DNA of 64,000 bases from Mycoplasmopsis glycophila (GCF_900660605.1 NZ_LR215024.1:124001-188000), one strand, 5' to 3'. Shown: positions 50,344 to 61,312, counted from the stretch's first letter. The notes: generated by a model from the sequence alone, not told the origin. Numbers and translations are program-made.

Positions 50344-50592
50344 ATGAAACTACAAGAATTAGAAAAAGTCAAAAAAGAAAACTACAAAGATCTTAGCGTT
50401 GGCTTTGCAATCACTACTTTTACAGCGAATTTAGTAGCATTAATTAGTGCTATTGCTCCACTTGTTGGTCTTATTAAAACTTCGCTTGCCTCGCATGGAG
50501 AAATTAAGGATAAATTTGTCCATTACAAATGACAGCTAGGCAAAGATGGAGCATCAAAAAGTCCAACAGATACTTTTACTACTTTTGATTAA
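50344..50592 (+). CDS. small membrane-associated protein, 82 residues
   Basis: The ATG at 50344 follows a strong GGAGGAAG; an in-frame ATG at 50329 lies in front of that site and was rejected. A charged helix (MKLQELEKVKKENYKD) is followed by one long hydrophobic stretch, about residues 21-48, and a polar tail with one UGA Trp. Family unknown. It lies between yitT and the rplU leader with no terminator before the rplU promoter. Confidence 0.65.
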
Positions 50593-50655
50593 TTTAGCTT
50601 GCAAACATCTTTTTTAGAATTCTATTTTTTCGTTTTCTTTTTTATTAAAAAGAAT

Positions 50656-50661
50656 TATAAT
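50656..50661 (+). promoter_or_regulatory. -10 box for rplU-rpmA
   Basis: TATAAT about 90 bases before rplU. Confidence 0.6.
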
Positions 50662-50667
50662 AGATGT

Positions 50668-50753
50668 GTTACTTTCTTAGTAACCGTACCAAAAAGGTTC
50701 AAAAAGCATCATAAAGATCACCTTAAGGACGAGCCACTTAATGGAGGTATTGC
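50668..50753 (+). ncRNA. structured rplU leader, possible L21 autoregulatory element
   Basis: The leader has GTTACT/AGTAAC around TTTCTT, then GTACC/GGTTC around AAAAA, and ends with GGAGG near the ATG. An L21 leader is known before rplU in Firmicutes; whether this one matches that model was not tested. Confidence 0.45.
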
Positions 50754-51053
50754 ATGTTAGCAATTATCGAAACAGGTGGGAAACAACTTTTAGTTAAAGA
50801 AGGTCAAACAATCTTCGTTGAAAAAATCGAAGGCGAAGAAGGTCAAGAAGTAAAATTTGATAAAGTTTTATTAGTTGACCAAAAAATTGGACAACCTTAC
50901 TTAGAAAATGCATTAGTAACAGGAATTATTGAAAAACAAGGAAAAGCAAAAAAAATCGTTGTTTATCGTCACAACGCTAAGTCTACTCACAAGAGAAAAC
51001 TTGGACACCGTCAACCATACACACGTGTAAAAATTACAGGAATTCAAGGCTAA
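50754..51053 (+). CDS. rplU: 50S ribosomal protein L21
   Basis: The 99-residue protein begins MLAIIETGGKQLLVKEGQ, the L21 signature, and ends with the basic HKRKLGHRQPYTRVKITGI segment that binds 23S rRNA. Ribosome site GGAGG. It is followed after 6 bases by rpmA. Confidence 0.97.
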   Translation: MLAIIETGGKQLLVKEGQTIFVEKIEGEEGQEVKFDKVLLVDQKIGQPYLENALVTGIIEKQGKAKKIVVYRHNAKSTHKRKLGHRQPYTRVKITGIQG

Positions 51054-51059
51054 TAGAAA

Positions 51060-51320
51060 ATGGCAAAAACCAAAGCTGGTGGATCTACCCGTAACGGTCG
51101 TGATTCACATTCAAAACGTTTAGGTGCTAAATTAGGTGACGGACAATACTGTACAGCAGGTTCAATCATTTATCGTCAAAGAGGAACAAAAATCTTCCCA
51201 GGTGAAAATGTTGGACGTGGTGGAGACGATACATTATATTCAAAAATTACTGGTTACGTAAAATACGAATGCAAAAGAAACAGAAAGTTTGTTTCTGTAT
51301 ACCCAGAAAGAGTAAAATAA
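51060..51320 (+). CDS. rpmA: 50S ribosomal protein L27
   Basis: The 86-residue protein begins [20 protein letters not shown], the standard L27 N-terminus that reaches the peptidyl-transferase centre. There is no N-terminal extension with a Prp cleavage site, and no prp (ysxB) gene between rplU and rpmA, unlike most Firmicutes. It has no Shine-Dalgarno of its own, so it is probably coupled to rplU. Confidence 0.97.
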   Translation: MAKTKAGGSTRNGRDSHSKRLGAKLGDGQYCTAGSIIYRQRGTKIFPGENVGRGGDDTLYSKITGYVKYECKRNRKFVSVYPERVK

Positions 51321-51325
51321 ATGAT

Positions 51326-51351
51326 AAAAAGCACTTATTTAAGTGCTTTTT
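51326..51351. terminator. shared terminator of rpmA and dprA
   Basis: AAAAAGCACTT/AAGTGCTTTTT works in both directions between convergent genes; the dprA stop codon lies inside it. Confidence 0.85.
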
Positions 51352-52076
51352 ATTTCTTTTATGTCGGTAATTAAGCTAGCTCCATCTTTTATTAATTGCG
51401 TATTTCCATCATCAATATTAACGCCTGGAAAGCAATAAACTTCTTTCCCGTAATTCAAAAAGTAGTTAACAAGACCGTGTGACTTACTATTTTTGTTAGA
51501 AGAAATCATAATAATAAAATCTGCTAAATATGCAATTAAATCACAGTTCATCAAATAATGAAATTTTTTAGGATGAGTATTTATTGGTCAAACCGAAATA
51601 TAAAGCTCATTTTCAAGATTTATTTTGCTTTGATCAATTTTATCAAGACCAGAACTTAAGATGTAAATAGTATTTGAATGTTTGCTTGTTATTTTTTCTT
51701 TTAGTAAATTTTGGCCTTTTTTAATGTCACTTGTTATTCATGCAAAATCATCTGAAAAAATTTTACTTACACGTGAAACAAAGAATTTGGTAAGTGGACT
51801 ATCAATTTCATTAATCATTGCCACTTTATATTGTTTGTTTAAAAGTTCAATGTTACCAATATAAAAAATGAGTGCTGGATATTCTCTATCTTTTTCTTTT
51901 GCAAATGGATAATAAGGATCTAAAGGTGTTAGATATTTAATTTCTTTTTGTTGATAGATTTGCTTTATTTCAATTAATTTGTTTTGATCAATTTGATTTT
52001 GCTTTCTTAATGATTCAATTACGCTTGAATAATTACCTTTGTAAATGTGAGTTAAATAAAGTAATAATAAATTCAT
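51339..52076 (-). CDS. dprA: divergent DprA/Smf family protein
   Basis: The 245-residue protein keeps the C-terminal DprA pattern, EVYCFPGVNIDDGNTQLIKDGASLITD (compare PG...G.N.LI..GA), and an ILSSGLDKID segment. The N-terminal GSR and SG-x-GID residues of the ssDNA-binding Rossmann fold are not recognisable, and the protein is shorter than the usual 280-360 residues. DprA loads RecA on incoming ssDNA during transformation; whether this reduced form still does so is open. The start at 52076 was chosen for the GGGGGT ribosome site 5 bases upstream; a longer in-frame start at 52175 lacks one. Confidence 0.75.
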
Positions 52077-52212
52077 CTTTTTACCCCCATAAAATAGATA
52101 AAAAAAGAACGAAAAAGAAACCGGTAAAAAACTAAATTTATTTAAAAATGTAATTAATTCCATTTTTTTTCTCAATATACAAAATCATTATTTATAAAAA
52201 AAATAAAAATAA

Positions 52213-52236
52213 TATAATAATGTAAAAACATATAAT
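52213..52236 (+). promoter_or_regulatory. two -10 boxes for the D-lactate dehydrogenase operon
   Basis: TATAAT occurs at 52213-52218 and again at 52231-52236, 47 and 29 bases before the ATG. The ribosome site is TTAGGAGAAC. Confidence 0.5.
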
Positions 52237-52264
52237 AAGCAACTAAATTAGGAGAACTTTTATT

Positions 52265-53302
52265 ATGAAAATAGCTTTTTTCGATTCAAAAGACTATGAT
52301 GTAAAATACTTTGAAAAATTCAATAACGGAAGACACGAAATTACATTCTTCAAAGAAAATTTAAACTTAAATACAGCTAAATTAGCAAAAGGTTACGATG
52401 CTGTTTGTGGTTTTGTTAACACATATGGTGATAAAGTGATTTTAGAAGTACTTAAAAAACTAGGAGTTAAATTCTGATTCCAAAGATCAATGGGATACAA
52501 CAAAATTGATGTAGCTAAAGCTAATGAATTAGGAATTGAAGTTTTTAGAATTTTTAACTATTCAGCAGAAAGTATTGGTGAATTTGCTATGGCAGGTTTA
52601 TTATGCTTAAACAGAAATTTAATTAAAGCACATGACAGAGTGTCAAAATACAATTTCTCATTAAATGGACTTGATGGACTTTGTGTTGGTAACTCAACAA
52701 TTGGGGTTATTGGTTCTGGAAAAATTGGACAAACATTTATTAAAATTGCAAAAGCAACAGGGGCAAGAGTTATTGTTTTTGACGCTTTCGCTCAAGAAAA
52801 CTTTCCAGAAACAGCAGATAAATTTGGTTTTGAATGAGTTTCATTAACAGAATTACTTAAACAAAGTGATTTCATTTCAATTCACTGTCCTTTATTATCA
52901 TCAACAAGATACTTAATTGATGATGCTGCGATTGAAGTTATGAAACCAGGTGTTATTTTAGTTAATACAGCACGTGGTGAAATTATGGACTTAAAAGCAG
53001 TTTTAAGAGGACTTAAATCAGGTAAAATTCGTGGACTTGCAACTGACGTTTTAGAAAGAGAAGAAGGAAGATTCTACGAAGATGTTTCATCAAGAATTGA
53101 AGAACTTAAAGCAATGGATCCAGACTGAAAAGAATTAATTGAAATGGACAATGTTTTAGTAACATCACACCAAGCTTACTTAACAGATTTAGCTCTTACA
53201 CAAATTGCTAAAACAACATTAGATAATGCAGATGCAGCAGAGCAAGGTAACTTTGACAATGCATTAAGACTTATGGAGAACGGAAAAATTAAAAATGGAT
53301 AA
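52265..53302 (+). CDS. D-lactate dehydrogenase (D-2-hydroxyacid dehydrogenase family)
   Basis: The 345-residue protein is full length for the family. Visible are the NAD-binding loop GVIGSGKIGQTF, catalytic Arg in NTARGEIMD, the acidic partner in VLEREEG, and the catalytic His in TSHQAYL. The segment RSMGYNKIDVAKANELGI followed by YSAESIGEFA is typical of D-lactate dehydrogenases rather than glycerate or phosphoglycerate dehydrogenases. It reduces pyruvate to D-lactate and regenerates NAD+. The stop overlaps the start of the MIP channel gene (ATGGATAA), so the two are translationally coupled. Hydroxyisocaproate dehydrogenase is the main alternative. Confidence 0.88.
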
Positions 53303-54359
53303 TAGTAAAACAACAGCAAAAGATTTTTGAACTTTCACAAAAGGTTTTTTCTCATTTTTTAAATTAACTAAAGAAAGAAGAGAAAATGCTGAAAAACCTA
53401 AAGATTTAAGAACATGAATCGTACATGGAATTTCAGAATTTATCGGAACAATTTTTATTTCATTAGGCCTTGCAGGGCTTAGTATTTATGTATCAAAAGC
53501 AGGACAAACTCCGCTTGTGATTGAAGAATATTTAATTCACCCAATTATTGTTGGATTTTTTGCAGGTTTTATCATCGTAGGACTTTGTTTATTTATTTTC
53601 TTACGTTGAAGTTGTGATTTAAACCCTTCAGTTTCATTTTTTAGATATCTTAATGGAACTAACAATGGATATTACACAATTTACAAAATCTCTATTCAAG
53701 TTTTAGGTGCAATTTGTGCAGGACTAATCATTTATGGTGTTGGTTCTCTAACAGCTCCAACGATTATACTTAAGAGTGGAGAAACTGTTAAAACTATATC
53801 TAATGCACCAATTGATGCCCTTTCAGCAGCAAAAAAAGCTTTTGAACCAGTTAAAAACGTATCTTTAACATCAGGAACATTATGAGTTTTCTTTGTTGAA
53901 TTAGTTATGACAGCTGTTCTTTTATTCCCAATCTTCTCACCTAACATTAATTCAAAATACCGTGATTTATTTATCATGTTTATTATTTCTATGTCAGTTT
54001 GAATGGGATTATTAGGTGGAACAGCAGCAATTAACCCAGCTAGAGGTTTTGCTCAACAATTACCTACTCTTTTCTTCCATCAAAATTCTGAATCATTAGG
54101 TGCTCATGCAGTTCTTAAAGGATTTGGTGACGCTAATACAGGACAATCTGATTTAATTACTCTTTCTTCAACATCATGAACAAGCGTTGTTTGTGCAACT
54201 GCTGCAATGATTTTAGGTGATTTATTAGCTCCTGTTTTCTATATTTTCGTTCAAGGAGTTACAGAAAAGGTAGTTAACCCTATGATCGTTAAAATTATTG
54301 GATACAAAAATTACAAAGCATTAAACATGGAATCTCCAGCAAAAAACAAAAAGCAATAA
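53295..54359 (+). CDS. MIP family channel (aquaglyceroporin type)
   Basis: The 354-residue protein has six membrane helices and the two half-helix motifs of major intrinsic proteins: CDLNPSVSFF (NPS instead of NPA) and AAINPARGFAQQLP. An extracellular loop of about 50 residues between helices 3 and 4 is longer than usual. MIP channels pass glycerol, water or small acids. Since it overlaps the D-lactate dehydrogenase gene, release of lactic acid, as described for LarD of Lactobacillus plantarum, is a plausible role; glycerol uptake (GlpF) is the standard alternative, but no glpK or glpO is nearby. Terminator follows. Confidence 0.85.
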
Positions 54360-54370
54360 GATAAAAAAGG

Positions 54371-54390
54371 CCAGCAAAAGCTGGTTTTTT
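54371..54390 (+). terminator. terminator of the LDH-MIP operon
   Basis: CCAGC/GCTGG stem with four-A loop and seven T. Confidence 0.85.
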
Positions 54391-54470
54391 TGTGAAAATC
54401 TTTCCAAAAAAGCAATTATTTAGGTAAAAATAATAAAATTAAATTATTAAATTCAAGAGAAGGAGTTTTT

Positions 54471-55670
54471 ATGTCTAAAAACAAAGTTTTAGTTATTAAT
54501 GCTGGTAGTAGTTCAATTAAGATCAGTTTATTTAATAAATCAGATTTATCATTAATTGCAAGCGGTATTGCTGAAAGAATAACTTTACCTGAAGGAGCTT
54601 TATCAATTAAATATAATGGCGAAAAACATTCTAAAACATTGCCTCTTCCTACCCATGAAGTTGCTGTGGAAGAAATTTATAAATTAATGCAAGAAATTAG
54701 TTTAATTGAAGATAAAAAAGAAATTGAATATATTGGATTTAGAGTTGTGCAAGGTGGAAACTATTTTAGTGATAGTACAATTATCAATGAAGATGTAATC
54801 TCAAAAATTGAAGAATGTGCAATTTATGCTCCTTTACACAATCCTGGTGCATTAATGGCAATTAGAGGGTTCCAAAAAGTTTTTCCACAAGCAAAATTAA
54901 CTGTAGATTTTGACACTGCATTTCATGCTACAATCAATAAAGTTAATTCAACTTATGGATTGCCATATGAAATTACTGAAAAATATAACATTAAACGTTA
55001 TGGAGCTCATGGTATTAGCCATCAATTCATTACACAAAAACTTGCTCAAATTTTAGGAAAAGATAAAGTTACATTTATCAATCTTCATTTAGGAAATGGT
55101 GCTAGTTTATGTGCTGTAAAAGATTCAAAATCATTTGATACTTCAATGGGACTTACACCGCTTGCTGGTGTAATGATGGGAACAAGAAGTGGTGATATCG
55201 ATCCTTCTATCCACCAATTCTTAATGAAAGAATTAAATATGAATATTGATGAATTTACTGATTTATTAAACAAAAAAAGTGGTGTTCTAGGTGTTTCGGG
55301 ATTATCTAGCGATATGAGAGATATTCGGGACGCAATTGATGAAGGACATGAAAGAGCGACTTTTGCATTAGAACTTTATGCTCAAAAAATAGTGGATTAT
55401 GTTGCTGCATACGCTAACAAAATTGGAGGAGAAATTGATGCATTAGTTTTCACTGCTGGTGTTGGTGAAAATGACCCTGATTTACGTCAAATTATTTGCA
55501 ATAAACTCTTTTTTAAAAAATTTGAAATTGATCCAAAAATTAATTTTGAAAAATTTGGAGAATACAAATTAATTAGTACTCCAAATAGTGAAGTGTCAGT
55601 TTATGTAATTAGAACAAACGAAGAATTAGTCATTGCGAAAAACGCATTAAGATTATTTAAAGAAGTCTAG
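54471..55670 (+). CDS. ackA: acetate kinase
   Basis: The 399-residue protein is full length. Motifs: VLVINAGSSSIKISLF at the N-terminus (phosphate/Asn loop), VDFDTAFHATI with the catalytic Asp, YGAHGISHQFI, NLHLGNGASLCAVK, MGTRSGDIDP with the catalytic Arg, and FTAGVGENDP. It makes ATP from acetyl phosphate and ADP, one of the main ATP-yielding steps in fermentative mycoplasmas. pta is not adjacent. Ribosome site GAAGGAG; its stop lies in a terminator stem. Confidence 0.98.
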   Translation: MSKNKVLVINAGSSSIKISLFNKSDLSLIASGIAERITLPEGALSIKYNGEKHSKTLPLPTHEVAVEEIYKLMQEISLIEDKKEIEYIGFRVVQGGNYFSDSTIINEDVISKIEECAIYAPLHNPGALMAIRGFQKVFPQAKLTVDFDTAFHATINKVNSTYGLPYEITEKYNIKRYGAHGISHQFITQKLAQILGKDKVTFINLHLGNGASLCAVKDSKSFDTSMGLTPLAGVMMGTRSGDIDPSIHQFLMKELNMNIDEFTDLLNKKSGVLGVSGLSSDMRDIRDAIDEGHERATFALELYAQKIVDYVAAYANKIGGEIDALVFTAGVGENDPDLRQIICNKLFFKKFEIDPKINFEKFGEYKLISTPNSEVSVYVIRTNEELVIAKNALRLFKEV

Positions 55671-55687
55671 CTTTGGCTAGATTTTTC
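55667..55687 (+). terminator. ackA terminator
   Basis: TCTAGC/GCTAGA stem with TTTG loop and a T run; the ackA stop codon is part of the stem. Confidence 0.75.
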
Positions 55688-55739
55688 TTATCTCTATTCA
55701 AGTATTTTTTATATAATTAAATAATAAAAAAGAGGCTAT

Positions 55740-56327
55740 ATGTTTAAATTTGTCAAATCGTCTACAGATCAAAATAATTATTATGAACATCCAAATTATG
55801 AAATTGCATTTTGAGGTCGTTCAAATGTTGGTAAAAGTTCTTTACTAAATGCACTAATGGGTAATGAAAAACTAGCAAGAGTGTCAAAAACACCAGGAAG
55901 AACCCAACTTTTAAACTTTTTCGAAAATGAACATGGAGTTGTTTTTGTGGATTTACCAGGTTATGGTTATGCTAAAATTTCAAATACTCAAAAACAAAAA
56001 ATGCTTGATATGATTCATGATTACCTTGTGCATCGTCAAAACTTAAAGCACCTTATTGTTTTAATTGATTCAAGACATGGAATCACTAAAACAGATGAAG
56101 AAATTTTAACTTACCTTGAAGAAATGGGCATGCCTTTTACTTTAGTTTTTACTAAAGCTGATAAATTAAAACAAAAAGATAAGTCGCAGCTACTTAAAAA
56201 AATTAAACAAGATCGCCAAATTTTCAAATTTAATAAGTATCATATTGTTTCAAGTGAAACAAAACTAGGAATTAATTCCTTGCTTTTAGACATACAAGAC
56301 ATATTGAATGGAGAAGAACATGAATAA
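55740..56327 (+). CDS. engB: ribosome biogenesis GTPase EngB (YsxC/YihA)
   Basis: The 195-residue GTPase has G1 GRSNVGKSSLL, G2 around TPGRTQLLN, G3 DLPGYGYA, G4 TKAD and G5 SSETKLG. EngB is needed for 50S subunit assembly. One UGA Trp lies just before G1, hiding the true N-terminus in the standard code; the start at 55740 restores the full family length. Ribosome site is weak (AGAGG). Its 3' end overlaps the next gene by 8 bases. Confidence 0.95.
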
Positions 56328-57255
56328 GAACATCTTAAAAAAACTTTCACTCGTTTTAGGTGGAGCAGCAATCACAGCAACAATGGTAGCTGTAGGTGTA
56401 GTTACTATTCAAAAACAAAACACTCAAAACGAGAGCGCTAAACTTGCGAAAACTTTAGATAGTTTATTTTTTATGGCAGGAAGTGATATCGAAGCCAAAA
56501 AACAAAACACAATCGCATCGAAATATGTTGCTCCTCAAGATCGTTTATATGAAACTAGTGCGCCAGGATTTAGTGATAAAATTAATTGAATTGAACTTCT
56601 TTTACTTGATAATCTCAAAACAGAAAGCCAGCTTAAGGAAAAAAGTTTTTATTTAGCTTCGCCAAGCGGTGAAATTGCTAATTCTTTAATTCAGTTTGGA
56701 TTTGTTGTACAAAAAGATAATTCATTAACTAAAAAATCTAATTTTAGTATTAAAGCAAAATCATATGCAAATGATCTTAAAGGAGAATTGTTCCTGGAAT
56801 TAGTTGTCCTTGATGGTGATACTGTTTTAGGTAAAAAAGTCTATAAAATCGATGGTTTTCAAAAAGTATCGCAAGAAGATCCTGGTACTTTAGCTATTTA
56901 TGAAGAACAAAGCAATAATAATATTAATCTTTCTTTAAACAAAACTCAAATGTTATCTTATTCAAATTTTGATGCATTTGATGCTAAATACAAAGAAGTT
57001 GAAGGTAATTTAGAAAAAAAAGTTGAATTTATTAAACAACTTATTAATGTTTATCCAACCAATATGTCTTCTTACATTAATTATGATCAAGCTAATTTTT
57101 CTTATAAAAAAGTTGAAGAAAATAAATTGGAAATTAAAGTTTCTATGCCTTATAAAACCCAAATACATGCTGCAACAGAAGAAAATTTAAATGCAACAGA
57201 AACAATGCAACTGAACACTTTGGAAGTGACTTTCCCAATTTATACATTTGAATAA
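56320..57255 (+). CDS. surface-anchored hypothetical protein, 311 residues
   Basis: The ATG overlaps the engB end and has GGAGAAG upstream. Residues 9-30 (LSLVLGGAAITATMVAVGVVTI) form an uncleaved signal anchor without lipobox; the rest is extracellular, with a charged stretch and several beta-rich segments (FLELVVLDGDTVLGKKVYKI). One UGA Trp. No family recognised. Translational overlap with engB suggests co-expression rather than a shared function. Confidence 0.75.
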
Positions 57256-57414
57256 AATAAACAACAATAATAATATGTTATCATTTCCTTTTTTACACTC
57301 CAAAAAAGAGAAAATCAATTATTATTTTCTACCCTTAGTGTTACAATTTGAATGATATTAAAATTAATATTTTTATAAATCTAATATTTCAAAAAAACAA
57401 ATTAGGAGTCTTAA

Positions 57415-58848
57415 ATGAAAATTACAGATAAAAGAACTAAATTAGTTGCTACTATCGGTCCTTCAAGTGACAATTATGATATGTTAAAAGCTTTAGTTGA
57501 AAACGGAGTTACATGTATTAGAGCAAACTTTTCACACGGTTCACACGAAGAACAAGGAAACAAATTTAACCTTGGAAAAAGAGTTTCACAAGAACTTAAA
57601 ATTCCAGTTTCATTACTTTTAGATACAAAAGGCCCAGAAATCCGTGTAGGAAAAATGAAAGATGGTGCTCAAGTTGTTAACGCAGGAAGTGAAGTTTTAA
57701 TTCACACAACAGCTGAAGCATTCCAAAATTTAGAAGGAACTTCAACAGAAATTTCAGTAGCATATGATATGGCTCAAGATTTAGTTGTTGGAAACCAAGT
57801 TTTACTTGATGATGGTAAACTTTCAACAGTAGTTACAGAAGTTGGAAAAGGATATGTTAAAGTTAGAGCAGAAAACACACACAAATTAAAAACAAACAAA
57901 CGTATTAATTTACCAGGTGTTGACTTTACATTACCTTTCTTAGCAGAAAAAGATATTGAAGACGTTAAATTCGGTATTAAAGAAGGAATTAACTATGTTG
58001 CTGCTTCATTTGTTAACTCAGCAAGAAATGTTAAAGAATTAAGAAAACTTCTTGATGATAACGGTGGAAAACACGTTCAAATTATTTCAAAAATCGAATC
58101 ACACCTTGGATGCTTAAACATTGAAGAAATTATTGAAGCATCAGATGGAATTATGGTTGCTCGTGGAGATTTAGGATTAGAAATTCCTTACTACGATGTT
58201 CCATACTACCAAAAGAAAATGATTAGAAAATGTCGTGAAGCTGGAAAACCAGTTATTGTTGCTACACAAATGCTTGACTCAATGGAAAACTCACCACACC
58301 CAACACGTGCTGAAGTAACAGACGTTTACTACGCAGTAGAACTTGGAGCTGACTCAACAATGCTTTCAGGTGAAAGTGCAAATGGTAACTTCCCATTAGA
58401 ATCTGTAAAAACAATGACAGCTATTTCAAAACGTGCAGAAAAAGAATTCTACAGCAGAAACTACTACCCAATCCAATTAGAAAAAGTTTGAGAAAACTCA
58501 AATCAATCAGATAAAAGAACAAAAATCGCTTACGAAATTGCAAGAAAAGCAATCGATGGTGAATACAAATATGTTGTTGTTCTTTCAAGAACAGGTGAAC
58601 TTCTTAAACAAGTTGCTAAATTCCGTCCAAACACAACAATTATTGGTGTTGTAAATGATCCAAAAATGGTTAAAGGATTTGGAATTTATTCATCAGTATT
58701 TACTTCATTAGATTCTGAAGCTTTATTCCCAATTGTTAAAGCTGACCACGCTAAAGCAATTGAATCACTTGCACCTTACGGAATTCAAAAAGGTGATAGA
58801 TTCTTAGTTGTTGAAAACGAAAAAATGACAGAACACGAAGTTAAATAA
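57415..58848 (+). CDS. pyk: pyruvate kinase
   Basis: The 477-residue enzyme turns phosphoenolpyruvate and ADP into pyruvate and ATP. Motifs: RTKLVATIGPSS, RANFSHGSHEEQ, LLDTKGPEIRVG, the active-site region ISKIESHLGCLNIEEII, MVARGDLGLEIP and MLSGESANGNFP. One UGA Trp splits it in the standard code. The C-terminal domain is short, as in other mycoplasmas. Ribosome site TAGGAG. The 159-base gap before it holds only the promoter region. Confidence 0.98.
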
Positions 58849-58863
58849 TATAATTTCAAATAA

Positions 58864-58896
58864 AAACATCCTATCTTATAAGTGGGATGTTTTTTT
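58864..58896 (+). terminator. pyk terminator
   Basis: AACATCC/GGGATGTT stem followed by seven T. Confidence 0.85.
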
Positions 58897-58960
58897 CTTG
58901 ATCTATCAAAGCGAACCAACAAGGAAAAGTCTAATTCCGTTTTCTATGCACTAATTTTTT

Positions 58961-58966
58961 TATAAT
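58961..58966 (+). promoter_or_regulatory. -10 box of the amylase gene, leaderless
   Basis: TATAAT ends 6 bases before the ATG; no Shine-Dalgarno. Confidence 0.65.
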
Positions 58967-58972
58967 TAAACT

Positions 58973-61267
58973 ATGAAAAGATATTTAAAAAAACATTTTT
59001 GATATGGATTTCTTATTCCTGCGGTCTCATTAACTGCAGTTATTTCAACAAGTTGTGATAATACTAATAAAAAATATTCACAATGAGGACTTGACGCTTC
59101 AAATCCATACCAATTTAAATTAGGGAAACTTATGTTCCAATTACCAAGCGAAAAATTTAATGTTTATATACCTAAAATTCAAGCTGTGGATAATGAAGAA
59201 AAGTATGTGCAAATTGAAAAAGAATTAAAATCAGAAATTAAAAGACATGAAATGCAAAATTATAAACAAGAACAAATTGCACAACTTCAAAGTTTAAATA
59301 ACTTAAATCAAAGCGAAATAGATGAGTTTCAAAAAGAAATTGTTGAAGCTTACTCTTACAGCGCTATTGATAAAGCAATTGCAAAAGCAGAATATTTAAA
59401 TAAATCAAAAGAGGTTAGATACGCTAATATGCCAGAAAAAAGAACTTATATTGATAATTTAGAAGTTAAACCTAGTGACAAAGATTTCAAATTTTGAGCA
59501 GATCCTTCGTTTACAAAATTTATTGATATGAACAAATTATCATATTTAGATATGCCTAATAAAGTTCAAATGATTGCTCCTTTTAATAATAACCATCCTA
59601 AAACAAGTTTAATGTATCAATTAACAGTTTATTCTTTTGCAGATGGTAATAATGATGGAATTGGTGATTTTATTGGGCTAAAAGAAAATCTTGATTATTT
59701 TGAAAAATTAGGAGTAGATGCTCTTTATTTATCGCCCGTTTTTCCTGCAAGTAGCTATCATGGTTATGATGTTATTGATTATACAGATATTGCGCCCGAA
59801 CTTGGTGGAATGGAAGCTTTTGATCAGTTTCTAATTTTGGCTCATCAAAAAGGAATTCGTGTGATTTTAGACGTTCCTTTTAATCATACTTCATATGAGC
59901 ACCCATGATTCCAAGAAGCGCTAAAAGGAAATGAAAAATACCAATCTTATTATAATTTTTACAATGTTTATAGTGATACTAAATTAAATGCAGAACAACG
60001 TGATGAACCATGACTTAAAAGCATGTACACACACATTGATCAAAAAGTACCTTTAGCTTCAAAAGCATGAACTGGGTATTTTTGAGCAGGAATGCCAGAT
60101 TTAAATCTTAATAATGATCTTGTTAAAGATGAAATCAATGCGGTACATGAATTTTGAGCTAAAAAAGGAATTGATGGCTTTCGTTACGATGCTTTTTATC
60201 ATATTTTTGATAATTATAACCCTAATAAACATGGCGAAAATGGTTCTTCAACAAACAAAACAACTAGCGCTTTTGTCTCATGAAGAAAAGCTGCTAATAA
60301 AGGTTTAGAAGCACGCACAAATAGCAACATTACCAGTTCTACCGATGATTTCTTTATGTTTGGAGAATGATGAGGCAGCGTTTATGATGCTAATAAATAT
60401 TTTAAATTTTTAAACATTAAAAGTTTAGGTAGCGTTATTGATGGACACAATTACAAAACAAAAGAATATAACACATCAACTGGAGAGCTTGTCAAATCAG
60501 TTTATTTAACACCAAACGAAGAAAAAAGTGTAATTAATAATCTCAATTCTTATCACGCTGAATGAATGCCGTTTTTAGATAATCATGACATTGAGCGTTG
60601 AATTAACGAAGTGAAATGAAAAATTACACACAGTAATGTAACCAACAAACCTTCGGTTTTAACTCAAGATGAAATTGACGCTTATAATTATGCTTTAACA
60701 AGTCTTCTTTCAAGAGGTGGACTACCAATTTTATATGACGGAAACGAACTTTATATGCAAGGTGGACCAAAAAGTGGAGAAGGCAACGGAGATTACAATA
60801 TTCGTGAATCATTCAATTGAGAAGATCCATCAAAAGTAGTTTACTTCTTTGAAAAGAAAAGTGGTGATTTAATCAGTAAACGTGCAAGTTTTGGAAATCC
60901 AAGCATCGAAAAAATGATTGCAGACCCTAACAGTGGATTTAATTTAGTATCCAAGTTAGCTCAAATTAGACAAAATTATCCTGCAGCTAGAGAACAAAAA
61001 GTCGAATACATCACAGAACCTAGCCTTCTTTTTGATAATTTAACTCCAGATAAAGAAAAAATGATAACTGTGAGAGATAATCAAGACGGTACATATTTAG
61101 TGTACTTTTATGGTTATAAACCAACAGGAAATCTTGATAATTTAACTTTAAAAAATAATTATCAAATCCAAAAGGAACTAATCAACAAAAATATTGTCAC
61201 AAACAGCAATGTCTTCAATAACAAAACAAGTGGTTTTATAGGAGTTTTTGTAATATCTACCAAGTAG
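58973..61267 (+). CDS. GH13 alpha-amylase family lipoprotein with GA-like N-terminal segment
   Basis: The 764-residue protein has a signal peptide ending in the lipobox ISTSC, so it is anchored at the cell surface. Residues about 70-150 are helical and contain LQSLNNLNQSEIDEFQKEI, which matches the GA-module pattern seen in the giant protein. The GH13 barrel follows from about residue 200: DVPFNHTS (region I), GFRYDAF with nucleophile D406, FGEWW with acid/base E465, and LDNHD with D539. It should cut alpha-1,4-glucans such as glycogen or starch outside the cell; oligo-1,6-glucosidase-like specificity cannot be excluded. A terminator follows. Confidence 0.92.
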
Positions 61268-61271
61268 AAAG

Positions 61272-61309
61272 AAAAAACACACTGGCTAATTTTAAGCTAG
61301 TGTGTTTTT
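61272..61309. terminator. shared terminator of the amylase and the convergent large gene
   Basis: AAACACACT...AGTGTGTTT stem extended by GCT/AGC with T runs on both strands. Confidence 0.85.
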
Positions 61310-61312
61310 GTT

